This document shows, piece after piece, positions 49,068-61,800 of a stretch of DNA of 64,000 nucleotides. Source of the DNA: Neospora caninum Liverpool. Its lineage: Eukaryota > Apicomplexa > Conoidasida > Eucoccidiorida > Sarcocystidae. Under the pieces are notes generated by a model. The model saw only the letters and a program-made list of their open reading frames with translations, did not search any database and was not told where the DNA came from. The stretch spans positions 1,717,120 through 1,781,119 of the forward strand of contig NC_018387.1 in the NCBI RefSeq assembly GCF_000208865.1, written 5' to 3'. The translations under genes and the position numbers were made by a program. The stretch's first letter is position 1; every line of letters starts with the position of its first letter.

Positions 49068-52000
49068 ATTTTTTCTTTTTCTGCCGAGCTGTTTTCCGTG
49101 TGAAAGAAACTCATATCGGCAGTGGACACCCTCTGCGAGGATCTTCCTTTGCGGAATGGAAGATGGAAGAGAGACGCTCGACGAACGAGGGGAGAATATG
49201 AGGAGGCAGCACGAATGCGAGAAGTGGAACCAAAGTGAGCACGAGAAGGATGAGAAAGTGAGAAGAAACGGACAGCAAATACTTTGCCCGTCGATTGGCG
49301 AAATGCGAGTGATTAGATCTCTGCACCTCCCGAAGGTGCACAGTGAAACGAAAAACATGACATGTAAAGAAGTTGTTTTCCGATATTTTTCTCTCCATCC
49401 TCATCGGTCACACGAGCGTTCGCGTTTCATTGCAGTCTCACGCTTTGTTTGGTGCCAGGAAAGTCCTTGGATTTTTTCAACTGTTTCCTCGGCTAGTTCT
49501 TTGAAAAACTCGAGACAAGAAACGCATTTTCTTACCGGAGCCGCATTGGGTAACGGCTTCAGGAAGTCCGTGAAAGCACGGGTGTTCCTCCGCATTCCTT
49601 CCTCATGTGCCGCCAGAAGAGATTCTGTCTCGTAGAATTCCAGTTCTCGATTGCGCACACAGCTTTTGCTACACGGACCTGAGGCACAGAACTCAGTGGT
49701 GTCTGACGGTTCATTTGTATTTGCGAGGCGCTGAGGGAGATGCCACATGTGCCCTCATTTACACAACTCTACGAATTAGCATGAGCAAACGGTTAGCAAC
49801 CCAACCGTTATAGTCACCGAATGCGATTTCATTCTTTTTAAAATGGTAGGAATCTTGGACACTTGGTTGCGCACTGTAAGCTGCAGTTCGATCTACACGC
49901 ACGCGCGTGCCACGACATTTGTATAACGGCCACCGACACCTCTATAGGCGAACACAAGCATGGATATATAGGACGCGCATCCCTTTGGCCTCGAGGCTTT
50001 TTTATCAAAAACCGCGGTGAGTTTGAAAAACACACCACATGAAGGCAACTGCAGGCTGCACCCCGCCGTTTGCGCGGTAGACAAACTACTCAGAAGGTTT
50101 CCACACGCATCAACACCAGAGTGTATTTGCCCAGAGGCGAGCGGCGGCACGAACTTGGACGTTATTGTGAAGCAGAGACATCAGGAGTTTAGATCGGTTG
50201 TGCAGAATATGAAACTTAACACTAGTCAACTGAGCTAAATAATACAGGGTTGGCATGTGGGTTTGTTTCACTGCTCAAGGCAGAGTACTGGATTGGATAT
50301 CTAGGGAACGGTGCTCGACATCGTCTCTATGGACACAACGGCAGAGACAACCAGAAGTGCCCTTTTGGTGAAAATCTTTGTGGAGCACGTGGAAGACCAA
50401 AGTTCTTTGCCAAAAAACGCCAAGTGCCGAACGTTCTGGCATGCACAGTATGTCGAACAAGTCCTTTTAGTCTACTGCAGTGACTGTAAGTGAAGCCAAG
50501 CGTCTTCACCCGATTGGCGCTTCTCTGCGGCATTTGAACAAAAACTCAGGAAACGAGCAGACTCGACGGAGACAGTGTCTCTTACTCTTTTTCGTGTTTA
50601 GCGTCTAGAGAGCAGAAGGGTATGTCATCGTCAGCTTTGTCGTTTCGTCTGTGGCGTGGAATCTGGCGAAGGTTCCTTCAGCCTCTTTTTTCAAACCTCC
50701 GAAATACGCGAAAGAATTAGTCGCCATGAATTCAGGAACGCTCGATAAGCTCAGAAGGAACTTACAGTGTTCAGTCGGATCCAAGAAGGCCGCACCCCTC
50801 CGGTATCTGCAGACTGCGTAACTGCACGTTCGTGCAACTTGCTCACTGGTTAACCTTTTTCTGAGGTATTTTGCGCATGCCTCTGAGAAGGCGTATTTTC
50901 ATAAACCTGGTGATTCGCTCACAATCCTGTGACACGGGTGAATTCTGTGCCAACGAACTCAAAATAATCCTCGTGCCCCGCCTGGCTTTGTGTGCAGTGT
51001 GTTCTCGAGAAAAGGGAACTGTTCCAGGTGAGGTTTCTGCGTTTCCGCATTTCTCGGTTTCCCATGACGATTGTCGATGATGCGGACTCTAAGTCGATTG
51101 CTTGCTTCCCTGTTCGGTGTACTCTCAAGACAGTAAATGTGTAGCCCTTACTTCGCTAACAAACCAAACATTCACACAGCCCCAGATGTACGTCTTTTCT
51201 GACGTCTCTAGCTCTTCGCTTTTCGCGTTTCCTCTGCCCCACAGACGCCCTGCGACTCTCTCCCGAAAGTAAACCGGTTACCCCAGCCACAGTGATCAAC
51301 AACACGAGACACGGCATTTTTTGCTTTTTATCTTCAGCCGCAGCCTCTCCACTTTCATTTGCTGGATACCGACAGGGGGGACGGAAACGGAAATACTGCG
51401 TTTCCCGTAAGCTGTTCTGTATTTCGTGCCTTTGGCATTTTCTCTCCTCCATATTATCTCTCATTAGTTCGCGACTACTGCCTCCGGAGCCTCTCTTGTC
51501 TCCGCTTTCGTTTAGGAAAACGCCGCGCGACTTCTCGAGCCTGACGCTTGGCAGCGATGAAATTCTTTCGTCCGATGCGAACATACTGAGGAAGAAAGTT
51601 CCTTTTTCCTTTTCTCGTTTTTAGACCACTCGTATTAGTGTGTCGCAGTGGCGAAATGGTGTAAAGGTAACTGCTGAAGCACACGGACTCGTTTTTAACC
51701 TAACAGCACTTAAAGTGCCGAAAACACCCCTCCATGGGGTCTGAGGACAACCGCAACCTGGGCGTTTCGTGAGTACGAAAAAAAGAGATCCCGGTTAAGG
51801 GATGGCATCTCCACGTCGACAATCTCTCTCTGCTACTCACAGACCCTCCTGCTTTTTCCCTCCCCTCATGTTGCCTGCCGCTGTGAGTCTTCGTGTGTCA
51901 CCCGCACATCGGAAGAGGGGGAATACCCGGTCTGGTTGCCTTCGTTTTGGCAAGAACCAAAGAACGCCTCTTCGAGAGACGGTTTTCAACGTTTCCTCCC

Positions 52001-52806
52001 CCGTCTTCCTGTTGTGAAAAAGACACATGCAGAACGGCTCGTTCAAACAAAGCGGTCGGCGCTGACCGACGGGACGACGCCGGAGGTCAGCATGTCTCTG
52101 CCGATGGGCTGGTGCCGCTCTGCTGAACTAGAAAGGAATCCATTTAACTGTCACAAGAGACAGCTTGCCTGCGACGAATTGCCTTCGGTTTTATGTCCCG
52201 CCTCCTCCGCAATCGTAGGAATATATTTTTCCTGTACCGACATAGCGTACAGATGCATGTGTAGTTGTATAGACTTTTTTCTGTCCACGTGGAGCTCACG
52301 AGTTCTGTACGCTCTTCTCTGCGTGTACATTTTACTGTCTTTGCATTCAACTCTCTCTACCTGTTATCGACGTCCAGATCTCTCCCTGTTTCTGTTTTTC
52401 TAAGGGAGGATCATGCATGGCTAGAACGTCTGAGTCTGTGTGCTCACAAAGCCGGCGAACCACGTGTGCCATTCTCGCCTCCGTTTCAGAGAAAAGCATT
52501 TTCCCGCTAAAAACAAACAGGCACGCGAAACTCGCCAAGGAACGCCAGAACTTCTCGTTGTTATCGCCATGGTGTTTACTAGGAGCGGTTTCGAGCCCCT
52601 GTTTTGTGGCGAGTACGGGTTAAACCCGAGGTAGCGCTTTTACACGGAGTGGATCAGCCGCAGGAAACGTTCTCCGCGTCAAGCGAAAGAAGCCAGCAGG
52701 AACCGGCCGAGGAAGGCCCCCCTGGTACCTCTTCGTCTCTCCTGGAGCCGAGCAAAGGAGAAGTCTCGGGGGTTCCAAAAAACTCAGAGAGGAAATTCAG
52801 TCGAAC
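49068..52806. other. Intergenic region with unresolved minus-strand exons
   Basis: 3.7 kb between two plus-strand genes. Exon-like minus-strand segments are listed separately (49536-52013). Apart from these I see only short open frames. The stretch 52640-52806 just before the next gene is open in all three plus-strand frames and could contain an upstream exon of that gene. Confidence 0.4.
49536..52013 (-). CDS. Possible spliced minus-strand gene, unresolved
   Basis: Three exon-like segments. 49678-49536: acceptor TGCCTCAG, then PCSKSCVRNRELEFYETES through NTRAFTDFLKPLPNAAP, with a GTAAGA donor; this piece is the best supported and reads as a helical protein. About 52013-51903: acceptor TTTTTCACAACAG, EDGGGNVENRLSKRRSLVLA, weak GTGACA donor. 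From about 51606: acceptor CTTTCTTCCTCAG, in compatible phase, giving MFASDERISSLPSVRLEKSR. I could not connect the third to the first or find the start and stop, and they may belong to different genes or to none. No family recognised. Confidence 0.27.
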
Positions 52807-55800
52807 ATGGAGGCCGCCAGGCACGGTGAGGCTCTCTCAGGCTCCGGAACTCTGCAGGATGGCGAATGGGGAAGAGGCGGCGCGGAGACTCTGGCGCTTA
52901 AACCATCCTCGGCAACTGACAGGCAGATCACCCACGAGTCGCCAGTTCACTTCTCTGTCTTTTTGTCTCGGCCTTTTCGTCCCACCTGCGAGCGAACGGG
53001 AGGAAAAACCACCTGTCCACCCAGCGCGTCGCCGACGCCGAGGGAGACAGGCTTGAGTGGCCAAAGTCGAAGGGAAGGCGATACATCGAGCAGAACGGCC
53101 GTGGACGAAGGCAGACATGTTTCTTGCACTCGTACCTCGCCTTTGAATCTGTCGCCTGCATGCGCCTCCATGGGCATTCCCTCTGCGTCATCCTACGGCG
53201 TTCCAGATAAGCGCATCGGCCGGGAGGCGTCGAGAGCCGAAGTGTCTCCGGGGAACGGGCCCGCGCAAAGACAGCAAGGGCCAGGACTGTCTCCGCGCGC
53301 TTTTGCCGCCGTCTCGGCGCTCAACGCGTCAGCAGACGCGGCCGGGTCTCGCCCGCGTTCCGCCGCCTCGCACGGGGCGCCTTCCAAACAGGCGCGCCCT
53401 GTCTCTGCACCGGCGCCTTGGGCTCCAGTCGGCTCTGCGGCGTGGGACTCTCCGGGGAAAGTGCGCTTCCGAGTACCGAAGGCGGGGTCGCAGAAGAGGC
53501 AAGGATTTGCGCAGTCTTGGCGCCTAACGAACCATGGAACCGAGACGCAAAAGTCGCCTCCCTGCTCGCCTCTCGACATGGGTTCTCAGGGAAGAAGACC
53601 GAGCAGCGGCCTGCGTGGAGAAAGTCACCTTCCTGAAGCGCAGCAAAGGGAGGTCAGACACACATCCGGGAGGTCTTCGCTTCCCCGTCCCCTTTCAGCC
53701 ATCTGGATAGAATCTATCTCTACCTAGAGACACCCACGAGGTTCTGTATATGTCTTGAGATATGGTCTACTTCTGAATCTGTCTCCCCTCGCCGACCGAC
53801 GATCTCCACCTCTGTCTTGATCTGTGCTGGTCTGCGTTTCTCAGCACCTACCCTTCTTGGCATCTCTCCTTTCCTCCCTCCCATCCACATCTCTTTCCGC
53901 CTCCCGCCTCTTTTTCACCTCTCAGCCGTTCCCTAAGGACAGCCCAGTGTTGCCGTTCTACGAACTGCCGCATGTTCAGCTGCTTTCACCCGTGTCTCTC
54001 TCTCCAAGTGTTTTTGCTCCCTGGAGATGTCTGTGTCCTTCTGGAACAAGAAGAATGGGCCCCTCTCGTTTCACCCAGCAGCGTCGACTCTTTAGATCCC
54101 TGCCGTTCTTTTTGCATGGCCACGTTGCTGTTTTTCCGAACGAAAACAGAGACGGGGAAATTGAGAGGCGAACGGCAAACGGGCGCCGCCGCGAGTTCTG
54201 TGCCTTCCGTGCCTGTGTCGCTCCTGCGCTTCTCTCTTTCTGCCACGTTCAGGCGGCCTTTTTGTCTCCTGCGGTCTCTTGTGTCCCTGCAGCTTCACGC
54301 CGACCTGCGACGGCTCCTTGTGGGGAAGGCACGGGAAGACTTGGAAGGCCCTCAGCACTGCGGACGCCTTAAGCCCCTGGAGGAGGCGTTGCTGCTTCAC
54401 AAACTCGCGTTGTCTCGGGTAAGACGCAGAGACGAGGAGGAAAGAGAATGCGAGGAGGGCCCCTCTGCCGAGACGAGATTGGGGGGAGACCGAGACAAGC
54501 AGTCCAAAGACGCGCTAGATTCCAAGATACGACGGGGGGACGAAGGAGCGTTCCCGCCTTCACTCGTTCTGCCTCTGCTTGTTTCCCCAAGACTGCTTCA
54601 CTTTTTAACGCCGCCAGCCCTCTCGCCGTGTTTTGCTCTCAGCTTCGGCCGCTAAAGAGCCTGGTCAAGGAGTTGGATGCCACCTTCGAGATGCTGTCTT
54701 TGCACTTGCAAAACGATCCGTCTGTTCTCTTGTCCCTCCCTCTCTCTCCGCTGTCTCCTCGCCCACAATCTGGTCCCTCTCGTATCTCAGTTCAGCCTTG
54801 TTCCTCCTTTCCTTCGTTTGCTTCCTCTCCTACCTCTCCGTCTTCCGCTGCTTCGCCAGCTACTTCTCCCCCTGACCGCTCGGCCGTATCGACAGGTCAC
54901 GAACACGTGCCCGCTCTGCCGCTCCAGGGCCTTCGCTCTCCGGAAAAACATATTGTCCCTGAGCACGGGGCTCAACTCTCCAAGCCGGCGTCTTCTTCGC
55001 CTCTTCAGCATCAAAGAGAAGCGCCAGGGGGAGACCCAAAACACTCAGAGAAAACAAACTTCCTAGAGCGTGGTCCACAGACCGATCACACTCATTCACC
55101 GCGAGTCCTGGCCCAGCTCCAGGAAGAGCGTCTGAGAAGAGAAGAAAGACAGGCAAAAGAAAAGGAAGACGAACTGCAACAAAAATGCCAAGAAGTGAGC
55201 ACACCAGGAAAGATCCACCTCAACCCCTCTTGTCGTTCCCTATATCAACGATTCTAATATGCACATAGAGACGTACATAGGCAACACACTGTACATGTGT
55301 ATATGCGTACTTCCATGCAATCGAACAGAACGCATGAACTACGACCAAACGATACCGGCACGGAGAAAACACGAGCGTCAAAATAGGAGAGACAGGGATT
55401 CTTTGCCTCCGAAAACGCGGGGAAAGGAACCCACCACTATGGCCAACTGCACACCCTGCAGCCAGACGCCAGCTCCGGAGGAAAATCCGCACTGGACGCG
55501 CGCGTATTTTCTGCATTCCTAGGAACGCAGGCCTTCGTGAAAGGCGTGTACATATCGACGACCGCTGAGATTCTCAACTGTACGCCGCACGGCCTTTCCA
55601 TTCCCCGTTTCCCTCTCCATGAAAAGGGAGGTGTATCGGAGGAGACGGTTTAACAAGCCTGGTCTCTCGCTTTCGTGCCTGCGTCTCCAGAGCCTCGCGT
55701 TTCTGAATCAACTGAAAGAGAAACTGCGCCGGCAGACAGAGGACGCAGACCCTGTGGGGGCTTTCTTCGCTCCCCTGCGTCGCGTCCGCGAACACAAAAA

Positions 55801-58800
55801 TCGCGCCTCTGCTCCCCCGTCGCCTGCAACCTTTCCCGCACCGCCCTTTGCAGTTTGCAGCGGGGAGACGGGGCTCTCGCCTCCCGTTTTGTGGTTGAAA
55901 CATTCGCTTTTCCGGTACGTGAGACGCGCGTTTCAGAAAGAGAGCTTCGTTTCTCTCGTCACATCTGCGGAGCGGAAGGGACGGAAAGCACAGCGCCCGT
56001 CTGCTCTCCAAGTCACTGGTTGCAAATGCATTTAGAGAAACGCGTAGGCATCCCCTTAGTTGTATTCACAAATGTATATCTTAGTATGTTCCGGAATGTG
56101 TATGGGCATAACAGCATACTCAAAACTCTGTACACCCATGCGTACAAACACGAATGTGTGTATCAACATCTCTGTTGATTTCCTTGGGTATGTATTAGAT
56201 CGCAAGACTGAGTACGTGCGTGATTGCTTTTGCCTGCTTGGGAAGGGAAGCATTTACGTACCGTCGAACAAAGGTCGAGTTCTCCATCGACACTTCTGTA
56301 CATGCACGCCTCCACGTATGCAGAGAAGACATAAAGGCGTAAACGGTTGCTTTCACGATGGAGACTTCCACATCACGCTCTGACACATTCGCCCGTCAAA
56401 ATGGAAGACACACTCGGTGCTCCTTTCTTGGGGCTCATACTATTTCTGTTTCCTCTCATGCTCGAGAGATCCGCGTTTTCTGTCTCGGTCCCTCGTCTTT
56501 CCGCATGGGCAAGCGCCACCCTCCGCCTTGTCCTTCCCTGCTCTGCTGCGCTCTGGTTCAAACCCAGGAAGCCTGGCCTTTCTCGAAACTCTCTGTGGAA
56601 CTTTGAAAACCTCTGTGGCGCATCTGGATTTCAACGAGCTGGCGGCATGTTGAACACGCATCCTTTTTCCGCCGATTCAATCCACGAGACTTGGCGAATA
56701 CGGCAGTTGGTTTGGGTTTTTTTGTGTCAGCACAGTGCCGCGTTTCTCCCGAAAGCTTTCGAACTGCCAAGTTGTCTTTGCAAACACGAAGAAACGGTCC
56801 CTTGGTGCCTTCTTGCTGTGTGCGTTTGCGTAGCGACCTCTGGCAACTGGCCGATAAAACTCGGGGACGGTTTCTCACTCTTTCCCACCCTCTCAGCAGC
56901 CCGCATTTGCCGGGCCTTCGTTCTCGGCAAATCCTGCTCTGCAAAGAGACAGAAAAGTTCTGTTTGACGCACGGCATTCGATCCGGAAAAAACGCCCAAA
57001 GAGCTTCTCCCGCCGTCTCACGTCCCGGCGACGCGCTCCCGAACCCTGTACAACAGATACGTGGTTCGTTGCGGCCTCTTTCTGCACTGGCTGCAATGCC
57101 TCGAGGTGAAACAACAGATGCAGCTGAGAACTCTCGCCGAAACCGTTTCCTCCCTCAGGTTCCCGTTTCGGCTGCGCTGTCCACCGGGCGCTCGCAACAG
57201 CTGTCGCACGTCCCCAGTCTCTGCGGAGACACCGGGGGGCTGTCGAGACGCTTGGAAACGGTGGCTGTGAAGCGGTCGGTTTCGCTCGAGCAGAGCGAGG
57301 AACACCCTGACAAGAAGGGGAGGAAGCGCGACGATGCGGAGCATCTGAAAAAGACAGGGGAAGGCGAGCACGCGACAAAGGCAGACATGGAGAGGAGCCT
57401 CCGGCAAACCCAGGCAGAAATCGCATCGCGCCTGAAGGAAAACCACCCCCACGACCCCGACATCGACACCGTCCTCCTGAACTTCCAGGAACTGAGGCCG
57501 GACGCCGTGGCGGAAGACTTTTTGCGGTACGGTGAGCGCAAAGAAGAAACAGGAGACGGGGGGGGTGGCGCCGCACAGCAACGGGGGAGTAAAAGAGGGA
57601 GAAGAAGCTATATATATATATATATGAAGCTGGGGGGAGAAGAGAAAGCCATACAGAAACCAGCAAGCGAGAAGCGGAAGATATATGCAGTCCACAACAG
57701 AGACAATTGCACCAGGTACATGGGATACAAGTGCGAACATGTGCAACGGCACTGTCGAGCACAGCCACAGTAGAGAAGAGTAGAGAAGGGAGAGGCGAAA
57801 GGACAACAGAGGAAAGGGAAAACCGCTGACGCACAAGGAAGAGAAAATGTCGGATACAACGGGTCTAAACCTAAAAGAGAGGTGGAGAGACATGCAGCAG
57901 CCCATAAAAACAGCGTCCTGCTTACATGTTGCTCACTTTTTTCTAATCCTCTTCTCCTTTCCCAAATAGTCTGTGTGTTTGCTTCTTCGCTTGCTGCCGA
58001 TTCGTCTTCGTCTCTTCCGTACCGCAACCCTCTTCGCTCTCTTTCTTTCCTTCTCGCTTTCTTTCTCTCTCTTTCTTTTCTCTCTCTTTCTTTTCTCTCT
58101 CTTTCTTTCTTTCTCGCTTTCTTTCTCTCTTTCTCTTTCTCTCTCTCTTTCTTCCAAATTTCCATCTCTAGCGCCCTTCTTGCGGCCCCTCGCTGCGGCT
58201 CTTGTTTGTTTTCGCCAGTCTCCTCTCTCCTTGGGCGTTTTCTGTTTTGCAGAGACGTCCGCCTGGCTCTCCGGCACCTTCTCTCCACATCGCGACGAGA
58301 AGACGTCTGGGCCGTCGTCGCCTTGGAGACTCTCGTGAAAGGCCTTGTCCTAACGCTGGATCGGGAGATTGTAGCTCACCAGAAGTAGGTTTTCATCTCT
58401 CTCTTCCCGGCTAGGACACGCGAGCCGCAGAGCACTAGAGAGGAGAGACTCGCAGAGTGGAAAGCCGGACCCAGCGGAAGCAGGAACACCGCGCAACACA
58501 GTCCTGCGTGTGTTTGAACATATATTTGCTGGGTTTTTCGGCGATCTGCCCCCGAGCAGAAGGAAACGTCTCTTCGCTCTGCTCCGGATCGTTTCTCCTT
58601 TTGCCAGCTACATGAGTCAACTGGAGCACCTCGTTGTCTCGCACCGAAGTCGAGAAGCCGAGCTGCTGTCTGTACAGATGAGAAACCAGGAGCTCCAGTG
58701 TCTCGTCGATTCTGTCAAGCGCCTGAAGCAGGAAGAAGACGCAAAACACGAACAGGAAAAACATGCTCTTCGACACCAAATTCAAAAGTTGGTCACCGAA

Positions 58801-61800
58801 ATCGACCGCCTCACTCCGAACGAGGAAGTGAGAAACTTCCTCTTGTCCTTCTTCCTGCTTTGCTGGTTTTGCTTCTCTGGGCCTCTCTCTGCCGCTGTCT
58901 CCGGCACTTTCGATCTCTTTCTCTGGCGGATTCATCCGCGCTCCTTCTGCCCAAACCTTTGCTCGAAAGCGGTGCGGGCAGAGCAGTTGGAGGAGGTCGG
59001 GTTCTTTCAGGTGTCGCATTTCCACGCTTCTCCGATCTCTCGCCTTTCTCCCGCTTCGTTTTCTGGCTTCTTCGAGTGAAGCGGTTGAGGCTGTCCACCA
59101 GTTTCCAAATAAACTACAGACTGTTACCTCTTCATATCTTCCTAACGGATTGGTTCCATGCTTACACTAAGCCAAACAGTGTTAAAGACTGCAGCTTACA
59201 GCTAAAGGACATGTTAGAATGGGGCGCGTGTAAAGTAGTCTTAAAAAAAAGTAGTCTTAAAAACACCTCTGATCACGCAACAGAGAGACCAGGAGCCCCG
59301 CGGGACAGAGGCCGTTGTGGATGGGGTTGCGTTTACCGCCGGGGAAGACGCGAATCTCAGAAAATAAACCTAGCTTCATTTAAGGGGTGACACATACACT
59401 ATATCACACCTCCTGTTGAAGAGAGAAAAGGGATAGCCTTCTGCTCTTGCATTGGGATGTGTGCGCCGTCGGGTCTCCGCTAGGTCGTGGAGAAAACGAG
59501 GGACTTGATGACGGAAGTCGAGAACGCTCTGGAAACGCACAGCTCGGAGTGCATGCACCAACAAGGGCTCTTGGAAGGCCTGACGAAAACGCTGTCCTCA
59601 CTGGTCGTCGGAAAAGGCGAAACTGTTTCGTCTCTGCGAGACAAGAAGGCAGGCCGCGTCGTCGAGCTCGCGAATGGGGAACTCGAATTTCGGTAAGGAT
59701 CCAGAGAACCACAAGAGGGAGACGCCGAGACGCGAAGAAAGAACCGGTAACAAGGGGGAAAGCTGAGGAACGAAGTTGCCCACGAAAGAGGCTTAAGCAG
59801 AACTGTGGCAACAAACCTTTCGGTCCGAGGAGACTCGCACCAAGAGTTGACGATTGGAACGCGAGTGTGCCTAACCAAGAAGGGCAGGGAGAGGGGAAAT
59901 CTAGAGAAAAGAGAGACAGAGGAGACAGCTGGAACCATCCCGCGAAAAGAAAGGAAAAGGAAAAGAATAGGGACAGAGTGCCTGGTGACTCATTGCTTTT
60001 TGGAGAGAGACACACGGACGAAACCCGAGTTCGTTCTTCCAGAGGTTCCAGATGAGGAAGGCAGAATCGTCAACAACCCGGGAGAACCGAAATATATGAA
60101 GCTGCTTTAATCTGTCATCCGCCACGGAGACAATGCCAAAGACTCGCTTCTCGAGGCATCTCTCTCTCGAAGTTTGCACGCTTCTTGGTTTCTAAAGCAG
60201 AGGTACCAGGTGCCTGTGTCTCGGTGCGTACGGAGGCGTCAGAGCTCGATTGGTCGGTCAGAAAAACCACGCGAAAAAAGAATGTTTTGCGAGACGGATT
60301 TGGGGCACAGTGCGTCGCCAGAGTCTCCTCGTTTCCCAGGATTTCCACGTGCTTTAGCACCGCCTTCTTGGCCTGCTTCCAGGACATGTGATGTGCAAGA
60401 AGCATCTGCATCGGTCCGAGAGGAAGACCTCGGATATCCCGATCCCTCGACACCCGTCAAACTTCGGTGGAAGTACTTGCGGCGCCTCCTGTTAAAGTAC
60501 CGCGCAGTAGATCAAGTAGGCGAGAGAAAGGTTGACTCGGGCGAATCCGAGACAAGGAAGCAAAGCGGACTCGCGAAGGGGACAGACCCTGTGAAGCCAC
60601 GAGACGCAAAGATTAACCACGCTTAGAAGGCGACAGCTCAAAAGGGTGGTCAACCGCTGGAAGGTCACACGCTCGGGCGAAAGACAAAAAGTCTCGGAAA
60701 CTTGAACACCGAAGAGAAGCCCAGGAAACACAAAGAATGCGGCAGCGGCCGTCTTCTTCCCGTTTCCTCGCGCCTTTCTGTGCTTGTTCGTTTCTGCTTT
60801 CATCCTTCTTGCTATTTCGGTCTCCCACTCTCTGCATGTGCTGTGTGTTGGCGGACTCGCCTGCCAGGCTCCGCTGGGACTACCCGACCTTCTGGTCCAC
60901 ATTGAGAGGATCTACGATTTCAAAACTGCTCAAGATCTCGCCGCCTCTCCCGCCTCTTCAGCGGCGCATGCGTCTCCAGTCGCTGGCGCACGCGAAAGCA
61001 AAGGCTGCCCATATCCTCGCCCTCGGCTCTCGTTGGTAGACGCCTGGGTTGAGTTCGAAACCGAGGAATTCGGTTTGGTTTCCCAGGCCGAAAAGAAAAT
61101 CGTCCGTCTCCTTTCTGCAATCAACAAACTGATACACCAAGCCGGCGGCGCCACAGACAGCCTGCCGACAGAAATCCAATTGTTTGCCCGGTAAAAACCT
61201 AAAGATGGACACAGAGAAACACACACACATCTATGCAGTTATACATGGATGAATACATGAATATATATATATATATATATATACATATATACATATATAT
61301 TTGTGTATGCAAATGCTGCAAGAGCTGGTGGAGCCGTCAATCCCCCCCCCCCCACACACACACACACATAAGTGCGCGCATTCTAGTGATACATACATAT
61401 ATATTGGATGTGCTCAGTTGTTGTCGCCATATATCCTGTTGAGAAAGGCAGGTTCGTTCGCCTCTGCAGTGGCCGTCTCTTTCGCCCGTTTTCTTATTCT
61501 CCTTCGCGTGTGTCTCTTGTTCCTCTCTGTCCAGATTTTTAGGTTTTTGCGAGCTGTCGTCTTACTATCCGCTTCCCGTTCTCAGCGTCTTTCTGTTTGT
61601 TCGTCAGCAGTGCAGTCGTTGGAGGAAAGAGAAACTTAATTCCGTTTCCCTTCTTCTTCGCTCTCGCCAGCAGAGAAGAGAAAGAAGCAAGCAAGTGGAA
61701 CGTCAGCAGCACAAACTCCTGCAGGAAGTGATGAAAGAGAAACGCCTCGAGATTGCCCGCGGAAAGCCGCCGCTGGCGGACAGCAGAGTTCCTCCAGGTG

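Noticed and set aside
56893..57905. Two long minus-strand frames of about 300 codons
   Set aside because: They are antisense shadows of plus-strand coding exons and translate intronic TA and pyrimidine tracts.
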